Shown: in pieces, positions 1 to 6,003 of the stretch | How positions within the stretch are numbered: position 1 is the stretch's first letter | Layout of the letters: the number at the start of each line of letters is the position of its first letter | Source of the DNA: B8-G4 sp033720735 | GTDB taxonomy: Bacteria > Bacteroidota > Bacteroidia > Chitinophagales > Saprospiraceae | NCBI GenBank assembly: GCA_033720735.1 | Contig: JAWWBX010000208.1 | Location: 1 to 7,881, forward strand | Length of the DNA: 7,881 bases | Direction of reading: 5' to 3' | Translations under genes and position numbers: made by a program | The notes under the pieces: generated by a model | The model's database searches: none | Told to the model about the DNA's origin: nothing | The model's input: only the letters and a program-made list of their open reading frames with translations

Positions 1-4
1 ACAC

Positions 5-44
5 CACATGAACACATAAACACGTGAACACACGAGCACATGAA
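5..44. repeat. 8-bp tandem repeat array, consensus CACATGAA
   Basis: Five consecutive 8-bp units can be read here: CACATGAA, CACATAAA, CACGTGAA, CACACGAG and CACATGAA, each differing from the first by zero to three bases. The last unit also begins the first of the longer repeats that follow. The same 8-mer, as CACCTGAA, returns twice in a row at 170-185, just before the MATE stop codon. The stretch has no coding potential in the context seen. Its function is unknown; it may be a slippage-prone intergenic spacer. Confidence 0.7.
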
Positions 45-168
45 CCCTGAACGACTCCACTCCGCTGCGCGTGCAGGGCAGGCACATGAACCCTGAACGA
101 CTCCGCTGCGCGTACAGGGCAAGCACCTGAACCCTGAACGACTCCGCTCCGCTGCGCGTACAGGGCAA
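36..168. repeat. Three tandem 41-46-bp repeats, each with an internal imperfect hairpin
   Basis: Three direct copies lie end to end at 36-81, 82-122 and 123-168 (46, 41 and 46 bp). They share the order GCAC[A/C]TGAACCCTGAACG, ACTCC, GCTGCGCGT, CAGGGCA. The length difference is one extra 5-bp unit (ACTCC in copy 1, GCTCC in copy 3). In every copy CCCTG pairs with CAGGG and ACG pairs with CGT across one mismatch, giving a 5+3 bp stem. In copy 2 the arms are 91-99 and 111-119 with an 11-nt loop; in copies 1 and 3 the loop is 16 nt. The array sits directly 3' of the leftward MATE gene, so its transcript could fold into serial hairpins and act as a 3' end or terminator, although no T-run follows. 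A REP-like dispersed repeat is the other reading. Confidence 0.75.
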
Positions 169-169
169 G

Positions 170-187
170 CACCTGAACACCTGAACA
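170..187. repeat. Terminal CACCTGAA doublet abutting the MATE stop codon
   Basis: Two perfect CACCTGAA units (170-177 and 178-185) and the start of a third (CAC, 186-188) end the repeat region. The third unit runs into CTA (188-190), which is the TAG stop codon of the leftward MATE gene. The repeat region therefore touches, and by one base overlaps, the coding sequence. Confidence 0.6.
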
Positions 188-1552
188 CTAGACTACCGTC
201 CCATACCATCGCCGGGACCAGAGATACCACGTCGTCAGCGACAGCGCGACGGCCCAGTAGGCAATCTCCACGCTCCAGACCCAGACGAGGTTGAGCTGCA
301 GTACCTTGACCACCACGAAGGTGTAAAGCACGTACAATAGCGTTGCGGCCAGCTGGATGTACAAGGCCTGCCGCGTAGCACCGGTGCCTGACAACCCGTT
401 GAAATAGATCCCCCCGAAGGAAAACATGACCAGAATGACCAGCAAGATGTACAGGACCGGCCGTGCCTCCTGGATCAGCGTCATGTCTCCCCCACCCAGT
501 AACGGATACAGAAAGAACGTCGGAAACAGAATGATCGGCAAGGCGATGGCCATCGTTGTCGCGAGGGTGATCTTGGCGGTTTTCCAGATGATCGGCACGA
601 CCACCTGCCGCTTCTGCATGCCGATAAAGTTGCTGACCAACGTGTTGATGCCCGACGCATAGCCCCAGCAGGGGATCGACAGCACCAGGTAGACCATGCG
701 GGCCAGGTTGGAGATGGCCAGCGCCCGCTCACCCATGCCTTCAATAAACGTAAAGAAGACAAACCAGCTCCCCAGACCCACGATCGTCTGAACCACTACC
801 GGGCCCGACAACTTGAAGATCCGCACGATGAGCTTGAGATCAACCCGGGGCAGCCTAAACAAGTGATATGTACGGGCCTTGCGGTCAAAGAGGATATACA
901 CCGCAAAAACGACAAAGGCAACCGCCTCGGCAATCGTGCTGGCGAGGCCTGCCCCGGCGATGCCCATTTCGGGCAAACCCCATTTGCCGTAGATCAGTCC
1001 GTAGTTGAGCAGGATATTGACAACCGCCAGAATGACCGTGTCGATCACGATGAAGCTCGTCCGCGCCACCCCCGTGTACAGCGCGATAATGCACACGCCA
1101 ACATAGCTGAAGAACACCCCGTAGCTGCGCGGCTCGAGATACGCAATGCATTTCTCGAAGATCACTTCCGACTGAACGAAAGTGTCGAAAAAGGGACGGC
1201 CGCCGTACTGCATAAAGCAGAACATGATCCCGGCCAGGCCCAGAGCAAAGTACAGCAGCGCGTAGAACGTCCGGCCGACCTGGCCGGGCCGCTGTTCGCC
1301 GGCACGCCGCGCGATGATGATCTGCCCCCCCTTGGAAAAACTGTACCCGATCGCGGCGATGATCAGATAGAAGACACCGACCAGTCCGATCGCGGCAAAA
1401 TCGCTTTCACTCACATGGTAGAGGAAAACACTATCCGTCAGTGCGATCACGTTCTGCACCGCACTACCCAACATGATGGGTAGCGAGATCGAGACAATCT
1501 GGCGGTATGAGGTGTTCAGTCGCTTCACCCTTCTGTCCGTGTTATCAGGCAC
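188..1552 (-). CDS. MATE family efflux transporter (multidrug/toxin or Na+-coupled exporter)
   Basis: This encodes a 454-residue inner-membrane antiporter of the MATE (NorM/DinF-like) family. Such proteins export cationic drugs or metabolites in exchange for Na+ or H+; the substrate cannot be told here. The protein is hydrophobic throughout, with about twelve membrane segments in two halves, the usual two-MatE-domain plan and length. A typical family signature lies in the first half: NYGLIYG at about residues 183-189, followed by G.P..GIAGAGLA and a TIAEA segment. The start is a GTG at 1550-1552: an in-frame TAA lies three codons upstream and the first internal ATG (residue 27) is inside the first membrane helix. 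Another GTG at codon 9 is an alternative. No Shine-Dalgarno sequence precedes it. The gene is divergent from ptrB and appears monocistronic, ending at the repeat array. Family assignment is firm. Confidence 0.93.
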   Translation of the reverse strand: MPDNTDRRVKRLNTSYRQIVSISLPIMLGSAVQNVIALTDSVFLYHVSESDFAAIGLVGVFYLIIAAIGYSFSKGGQIIIARRAGEQRPGQVGRTFYALLYFALGLAGIMFCFMQYGGRPFFDTFVQSEVIFEKCIAYLEPRSYGVFFSYVGVCIIALYTGVARTSFIVIDTVILAVVNILLNYGLIYGKWGLPEMGIAGAGLASTIAEAVAFVVFAVYILFDRKARTYHLFRLPRVDLKLIVRIFKLSGPVVVQTIVGLGSWFVFFTFIEGMGERALAISNLARMVYLVLSIPCWGYASGINTLVSNFIGMQKRQVVVPIIWKTAKITLATTMAIALPIILFPTFFLYPLLGGGDMTLIQEARPVLYILLVILVMFSFGGIYFNGLSGTGATRQALYIQLAATLLYVLYTFVVVKVLQLNLVWVWSVEIAYWAVALSLTTWYLWSRRWYGTVV

Positions 1553-1676
1553 AGATGGTTACGGCCGACAAAATACAGGACACAGGTTTGAAATTTGAAC
1601 CCGCATTACGCTTAAAACCGGGGGCTTGCCAGGTTGTCACCACAGTTTTTTCTACTAGCAACGACCCGGGGCCGAT

Positions 1677-1684
1677 CAAACGTA
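1677..1684 (-). promoter_or_regulatory. Candidate -7 box (TACGTTTG) for the MATE gene
   Basis: Read on the minus strand, 1684 to 1677 is TACGTTTG, a full match to the Bacteroidota -7 consensus TAnnTTTG. It would give the MATE gene a leader of roughly 115-120 nt. No TTG -33 element is visible at the usual distance, and a six-base match in a region of this size can arise by chance, so this is only a candidate. Confidence 0.25.
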
Positions 1685-1697
1685 CGGCGACACGGCA

Positions 1698-1725
1698 TTT
1701 GCCAGCATTCCATTCCTTACATTTA
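1698..1725 (+). promoter_or_regulatory. Candidate Bacteroidota-type promoter of ptrB
   Basis: TTTG at 1698-1701 and TACATTTA at 1718-1725 resemble the -33 (TTTG) and -7 (TAnnTTTG) elements of the primary Bacteroidota sigma factor. The -7 box has one mismatch in its last base, and the 16-nt spacing is slightly short. Transcription would begin some 15 nt before the ATG at 1747. No Shine-Dalgarno sequence lies between the box and the ATG. The rest of the intergenic region (1553-1697) shows no gene or RNA that I recognise. Confidence 0.3.
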
Positions 1726-1746
1726 GCGCTCGAAAACTCCTCTGAC

Positions 1747-3921
1747 ATGAAAATCACACACCTTTCGTTCCTCACATCTTTGTTGTTTCTTGCGCTCTTT
1801 GCGTGTCAAAGCGAACAAGCCGAAGCGCCCATGAGTGAAATGTATGCCAAGGCGGCATCACCGGACCTGGCCGAACCTGTGGCCAAGAAAGTGGAGAAAA
1901 AACTGGAGATCCACGGTGATACCCGGATCGACAACTACTACTGGCTCAACCAGCGGGAAGATCCCGAGGTGATCTCCTACCTCGAAGAAGAAAATGCCTA
2001 CCGCGAAGAGGTGATGGCGCACCTTGAGGAGTATCAGGATAAACTCTTCGAGGAGTTGAAGGGACGGATCAAGCAAACGGATATGTCGGTCCCGTACAAG
2101 GACAACGGATACTATTACTTCACCAGGTACGAGGAAGGCAAGGAGTACCCGATCTATTCCCGCAAGAAGGGATCGCTCGACGCTGACGAGGAAGTCATGC
2201 TCGATCTGAATAAGATGTCCGAAGGGTACGATTACTACTCTGTGAGCGGGCGCGCCGTCAGCCCGAACAACAAGATCCTTGTATTCGGAGAAGATACCCT
2301 CAGCCGGCGGATCTATACGCTCCGCTTCAAGAATCTGGAGACGGGCGAGTACTATCCCGAGCAGATCCCGGGCGTGCAAGGGGGCGCCGTGTGGGCCAAT
2401 GACAACCAAACTGTCTTCTACATCAAGAAGAATCCGACCACGCTCCGCGGTGAGTGGTTCTACCGGCACAAACTCGGTACTGACCCAGCAGAAGATGAGA
2501 TGATCTATCACGAGTCAGACGACACCTTCTACCCGTTCATCTACAAGAGCAAGTCCAATAAGTACATCATCCAGGGATCTTACCACACCGTCATGAGCGA
2601 GTTCAGGATCCTGGAGGCCGACAATCCCACAGGTACGTTCCGCGTTTTCCAACCACGTGAGCGCGGGCTCGAATACAACATCGCCCACTTTGAAGACAAG
2701 TGGTTTGTGCGCACCAACATGGATGCGAAGAACTTCAGGCTGATGTCGACCCCGGAGGGTGCCACAGCCAAAGACAACTGGACAGAAGTCATTGCCCACC
2801 GCGATGATGTCCTGCTGGAAGGCATGGATATCTTCAGTGGACACCTGGTTCTTTCGGAGCGCATCCGCGGCATCCGCCAGCTGCGCGTCAAACCGTGGGA
2901 AGGCGAAGAGCACTACATTGACTTCGGTGAGGACGCCTATGTCGCGTACACCAGCACCAACCCGGAATTTGACACCGAGATCCTGCGCATCGGCTACCAG
3001 TCGATGACAACACCCAATAGCGTGTATGACTATAACATGAACACGCGGGAAATGGAGCTGCTCAAGCAGCAGGAGGTGCTCGGCGATTTCGACCCGACAA
3101 ATTATGTGTCGGAGAGGATCTGGGCCAAAGCGCGGGACGGCGTGGAAGTGCCGGTGTCACTGGTTTATCACAAAGACACCAAGGTGGATGGATCGAGCCC
3201 CTGCCTGCTGTACGGTTACGGGTCGTATGGCGCCTCAATGGATCCCTCTTTCAGCAGCACGCGGTTGTCACTGCTCAACCGGGGGTTTGTGTACGCCATC
3301 GCGCACATCCGCGGCGGCGAGGAAATGGGGCGTCAGTGGTATGAAGACGGCAAACTCCTCAAGAAGAAAAACACCTTTACGGACTTCATCGATTGCGGCA
3401 AACATCTGATCGCAAAAGGATACGCCAACGAGGAGAACCTCTTTGCCATGGGCGGAAGCGCCGGCGGTTTGCTGATGGGCGCCGTTGTCAACATGCGGCC
3501 CGACCTCTGGAAAGGCGTGATCGCCGCGGTACCCTTTGTGGATGTGGTCACGACCATGCTGGACGAAAGTATTCCACTTACGACTGGCGAATACGACGAA
3601 TGGGGCAATCCCAACGAGAAGGTCTATTACGACTACATGCTGTCCTATTCACCGTACGACAATGTGGAGGCCAAGGATTACCCACCCATGCTGGTGACCA
3701 CCGGACTGCACGACAGCCAGGTCCAGTACTGGGAGCCCGCCAAGTGGGTCGCCAAGCTGCGGGAGATGAAGACCGACGACAATCCTCTGCTGCTTTACTG
3801 CAACATGGAGGTGGGTCACGGCGGTGCTTCAGGGCGGTTTGAACGGCTCAAGTCGACGGCCATGCAGTACGCGTTCCTGCTCGACCTGGCAGGCAAACGC
3901 GAGAGCGCCCTGAAAGGATAG
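1747..3921 (+). CDS. ptrB: Oligopeptidase B, exported lipoprotein form (S9A serine peptidase)
   Basis: A 724-residue S9A (prolyl oligopeptidase) family enzyme; family members cut short peptides, oligopeptidase B after Arg/Lys. The ATG at 1747 is chosen because it begins a lipoprotein signal peptide, MKITHL then a leucine-rich core and LFAC, with Cys20 as the lipidated residue; the open frame reaches back to 1507 without a signal-like start. Residues of about 60-445 form the N-terminal and beta-propeller region, and about 450-715 the alpha/beta-hydrolase domain. The triad is visible: Ser571 in GGSAGGLLMG, Asp656 in GLHDSQVQYWEP and His691 in GHGG. Its spacing (85 and 35) equals that I recall for the E. 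coli enzyme. The segments VPFVDVVTTMLDESIPLTTG and LHDSQVQYWEPAKWVAKLRE are characteristic of oligopeptidase B rather than prolyl oligopeptidase. Unlike the cytoplasmic enterobacterial enzyme it should be exported. Two acidic specificity residues differ (see findings). Confidence 0.93.
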   Translation: MKITHLSFLTSLLFLALFACQSEQAEAPMSEMYAKAASPDLAEPVAKKVEKKLEIHGDTRIDNYYWLNQREDPEVISYLEEENAYREEVMAHLEEYQDKLFEELKGRIKQTDMSVPYKDNGYYYFTRYEEGKEYPIYSRKKGSLDADEEVMLDLNKMSEGYDYYSVSGRAVSPNNKILVFGEDTLSRRIYTLRFKNLETGEYYPEQIPGVQGGAVWANDNQTVFYIKKNPTTLRGEWFYRHKLGTDPAEDEMIYHESDDTFYPFIYKSKSNKYIIQGSYHTVMSEFRILEADNPTGTFRVFQPRERGLEYNIAHFEDKWFVRTNMDAKNFRLMSTPEGATAKDNWTEVIAHRDDVLLEGMDIFSGHLVLSERIRGIRQLRVKPWEGEEHYIDFGEDAYVAYTSTNPEFDTEILRIGYQSMTTPNSVYDYNMNTREMELLKQQEVLGDFDPTNYVSERIWAKARDGVEVPVSLVYHKDTKVDGSSPCLLYGYGSYGASMDPSFSSTRLSLLNRGFVYAIAHIRGGEEMGRQWYEDGKLLKKKNTFTDFIDCGKHLIAKGYANEENLFAMGGSAGGLLMGAVVNMRPDLWKGVIAAVPFVDVVTTMLDESIPLTTGEYDEWGNPNEKVYYDYMLSYSPYDNVEAKDYPPMLVTTGLHDSQVQYWEPAKWVAKLREMKTDDNPLLLYCNMEVGHGGASGRFERLKSTAMQYAFLLDLAGKRESALKG

Positions 3922-3934
3922 TCCGCAGCGGACT
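3920..3934. terminator. Candidate bidirectional hairpin between convergent genes
   Basis: The 18-bp gap between the convergent ptrB and FKBP genes contains AGTCCG-CAG-CGGACT, a perfect 6-bp stem with a 3-nt loop that begins at the ptrB stop codon. It is suitably placed to end transcription from both sides, but no T-run follows on either strand, so a rho-independent mechanism is not supported by the sequence alone. Confidence 0.35.
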
Positions 3935-3939
3935 GCGTC

Positions 3940-4839
3940 CTACTGCATCCGCTGCACGTAGAAGATCAGTTCCGATCCACCGGGGATGGACCCGTAGTCG
4001 GCGTCGCCATAACCGAGCGATGGGGGTACAAACAGGATTGCTTCTGCCCCTTTGTTGAGGAGCGCGAATCCTTCATCCCAGCCCCCGATCACTCCGCCCT
4101 CACCGACATTGAAGTCGAACGTGCGGCCACGCCTGAATGAATTGTCAAACATTTCGCCGTTGCTGGCGAAAATGCCGTAGTAGTGCGCGCTGATCTGCTG
4201 CCCCTGATCCGGCTTTGAATTGGCTGTTCCTTCCTCGAGTATGATGTAACCGAGCCCACTTGGTGTGCGCTGAATGTCCTTCTCGAGACTTCCGTTTTGA
4301 TACGCAGCGTATCGGTCAGCCAACAAGCCGGCGACTTCGGTTGCCTGCTCCTGCAGGGCCTTCGACGCAGCAGCTTGTTCTTCCTGCTTCTCCTGCACAT
4401 AGTCCAGGTATGCGTCTGCGGTCTTGATGTCCACCACCGTCATGTCGTACCAGACAAATTGCGCATCCTGCAGCGCGGGCGGACGGCTGTCGAATGAGTC
4501 TACCGGAAAGATGAGACGAATACTGTCGCCAATACTTGCGAAGCGGAGCACGTCCTGAACAGCGGTCAGGTTGCTGCGCGGACCGTCGGAGGTCTCGGGG
4601 ATCGGCACTGCTGCGGGTTCCGGATCTGTTTCACGGGTATTGAACAGTGACGAGTCTGCTGAAACGAGGAAGTTGGTCCACACGAACACATACTCGCCTG
4701 GCTGAGCAGTCGGACCCGGGGCATCGTGCAACAGCACGTACTCGTAGCCTGACTCGGTCATTGTTCCCTGGTCAGACTCCGAACATGCTGCCGCCAGGAC
4801 AACGACCAGAAGAGCGTATGGTAATAAGCGATTGCGCAT
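3940..4839 (-). CDS. FKBP-type peptidyl-prolyl isomerase lipoprotein (paralogue 1, downstream of prfB)
   Basis: A 299-residue lipoprotein predicted to catalyse cis-trans isomerisation of prolyl bonds in exported proteins. A signal peptide (residues 1-18, LLPYALLVVVLAAAC) ends in a lipobox with Cys19, followed by the acidic stretch SESD. Residues 30-136 resemble a degenerate FKBP-like domain. Residues 140-190 are a Glu/Gln/Ala-rich, probably helical linker. Residues 194-299 are a canonical FKBP domain with the ligand pocket intact: F231-D232, F241, V250-I251, W254, Y277 and F293 correspond to FKBP12 F36-D37, F46, V55-I56, W59, Y82 and F99. It is clearly paralogous to the protein encoded at 6004-6918: both have VGDSIRL/IGDSIRL plus PVDSF at residues 103-116 and a shared FALLNKGA in the FKBP domain. 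It lies 72 bp after prfB and converges on ptrB. GldI of gliding bacteria is a related but, as I recall, shorter lipoprotein. Confidence 0.9.
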   Translation of the reverse strand: MRNRLLPYALLVVVLAAACSESDQGTMTESGYEYVLLHDAPGPTAQPGEYVFVWTNFLVSADSSLFNTRETDPEPAAVPIPETSDGPRSNLTAVQDVLRFASIGDSIRLIFPVDSFDSRPPALQDAQFVWYDMTVVDIKTADAYLDYVQEKQEEQAAASKALQEQATEVAGLLADRYAAYQNGSLEKDIQRTPSGLGYIILEEGTANSKPDQGQQISAHYYGIFASNGEMFDNSFRRGRTFDFNVGEGGVIGGWDEGFALLNKGAEAILFVPPSLGYGDADYGSIPGGSELIFYVQRMQ

Positions 4840-4875
4840 AGGATTGCCTGTTAAAGTGATTTGTATTGTACATGT

Positions 4876-4910
4876 AAAAGGCGCGAAGGTACGTATCCTG
4901 AACCCTTCGC
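4876..4910 (-). terminator. Candidate terminator after prfB
   Basis: On the minus strand, one base after the prfB stop, GCGAAGG (4910-4904) and CCTTCGC (4889-4883) form a perfect 7-bp stem with a 14-nt loop. GCC and then TTTT follow (4882-4876). The position and short T-run fit a weak intrinsic terminator or attenuator separating prfB from the downstream FKBP gene. The long loop and short U-tract limit confidence, and read-through into the FKBP gene is possible. No clear promoter box was found in the remaining leader (4840-4875). Confidence 0.45.
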
Positions 4911-4911
4911 A

Positions 4912-5998
4912 CTAATTATCGCGGTCTTCCCACATCAGCCATGCCTTCAGAAAGCCATCGATGGCACCATCCAGCACGGCATCGGTCTGGGAAGTCTGGT
5001 GTTGCGTTCGGTGGTCCTTGACACGCCGGTCGTCGAGCACGTAGCTGCGGATCTGGGATCCCCATTCGTTCTTCATCTTGCCGGCCTCGATCTTTTGCTT
5101 CTCCTCGCGCTGTCGTTCCAGTTCCTGTTCGTAGAGGCGCGATTTGAGCATCTGCAAGGCTTTATCGCGGTTGACATGTTGAGAGCGTTCCTGCTGGCAT
5201 TCCACGACAATGCCGCTCGGCAGGTGACGCACGCGCACCGCTGTCTCCGTTTTGTTGACATGTTGTCCTCCTGCACCGCTGGCGCGGAAGGTATCCCACT
5301 CCAGGTCCGCTGGATTGACTTCGACCTCGATGCGTTCGTCGATCATGGGATGTACGAAGACGGAGGCAAAGCTGGTCATGCGCTTGCCCTGGGCATTGAA
5401 GGGGCTCACACGCACCAGCCTGTGCACGCCGTTTTCACCCTTGAGCATCCCGTAAGCGTAATCGCCATGGATCTCGATCTGCGCTGATTTGATCCCTGCG
5501 ACATCCCCGTCCTGCCGGTTCAGCTCGGAGACGGTATACCCGTTCTTTTCGGCCCACATCTGGTACATCCGCAGCAGCATCGCAGACCAGTCACAGCTTT
5601 CGGTGCCCCCGGCACCGGCATTGATCTCCAGAATAGCACTCAGCTCGTCTTCCGGCTGGTTGAGTGTCGACCGGAACTCGACATCTTCGAGGACCTCGAG
5701 GGCGTGCTCGTATTTGGCGTCGACCTCGGCCTCGGAGCCCTCACCTTCCTGCAGGAACTCAGCCAACACCGCAAGATCCTCGATCTCGGCGCGCACCCGG
5801 TCATACTGGGCCACCCAGTGTTTGTGAGATTTGATCTCCTTGAGGATACGCTGGGCAGACTCCTGGTCCTGCCAGAAGTCGGGATCGAGCGTGATCTGCT
5901 CCTTCTCCTCTATCTTTTGAAGTCGTTGATCGACGTCAAAGATACCTCCTCAGGAGGCCCAGACGGGTTTGCAGTTCTTTAAGTTGATCGGTTGTCAT
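4912..5998 (-). CDS. prfB: Peptide chain release factor 2, with programmed +1 frameshift
   Basis: RF2 ends translation at UGA and UAA codons by triggering hydrolysis of peptidyl-tRNA. The gene starts at ATG 5998-5996, reads 20 codons (MTTDQLKELQ... to RRYL) and meets an in-frame TGA at 5938-5936. A +1 shift skipping T5938 continues at GAC (5937) as DVDQRLQKIEEKEQ... to the TAG at 4914-4912, for 361 residues in all, close to the family's usual 365. Visible signatures are the SPF codon-recognition tripeptide (residues 198-200, in VRVSPFNAQGKR) and the catalytic GGQ (243-245, in RASGAGGQHVNKTETAVR). Their 45-residue spacing is the same as I recall for E. coli RF2. The residue equivalent to E. 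coli 246 is Ala, as in most bacteria. The start lies 5 bp after an FKBP lipoprotein gene, without a Shine-Dalgarno sequence, suggesting cotranscription and coupling. Calling the gene from the GTG at 5814 would lose the N-terminal domain. Confidence 0.96.
5935..5957 (-). promoter_or_regulatory. RF2 programmed +1 frameshift site with embedded palindrome
   Basis: On the mRNA strand the site reads CCUCCU-G-AGGAGG-UAU-CUU-UGA-C. The parts are an SD-like AGGAGG (5950-5945), a 3-nt spacer, the slippery Leu codon CUU (5941-5939) and UGA followed by C (5938-5935). This is the E. coli arrangement (AGGGGG-UAU-CUU-UGA-C) with the same spacing. When RF2 is scarce, slow decoding of UGA lets the ribosome slip from CUU to UUU and resume at GAC, so RF2 controls its own synthesis. 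The CCUCCU directly upstream is the reverse complement of the stimulator. Confidence 0.95.
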
Positions 5999-6003
5999 AT
6001 CTG

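Noticed and set aside
36..168. CRISPR array
   Set aside because: The copies are directly adjacent without unique spacers, vary in length by a 5-bp unit, and have no cas genes nearby.
863..1483. 206-codon open frame on the plus strand
   Set aside because: It lies wholly within the MATE gene on the other strand. Its translation is rich in charged residues with no recognisable domain, typical of an antisense shadow.
1507..1746. Upstream extension of the oligopeptidase reading frame by 80 codons
   Set aside because: The frame is open only by chance. It overlaps the start of the divergent MATE gene, and a lipoprotein signal peptide begins exactly at the ATG at 1747.
1858..2511. 217-codon open frame on the minus strand
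   Set aside because: It is antisense to the well-supported oligopeptidase B gene and shows no motif of its own.
4869..4876. TACATGTA palindrome upstream of the downstream FKBP gene, as an operator
   Set aside because: An 8-bp palindrome is common by chance, and there is no second copy or adjoining regulator gene.
4861..5487. 208-codon open frame on the plus strand
   Set aside because: It is antisense to prfB, whose SPF and GGQ motifs are on the other strand.
4912..5814. A shortened RF2 starting at GTG 5814
   Set aside because: Homology-like sequence continues upstream to the frameshift site. The GTG is an internal Val codon, and the missing 61 residues are restored by the +1 shift.
5936..5998. 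An independent 20-codon leader peptide, or a frameshift mutation making prfB a pseudogene
   Set aside because: The stop codon is part of the classical RF2 recoding signal with correct spacing, and the sequence on both sides is normal RF2.
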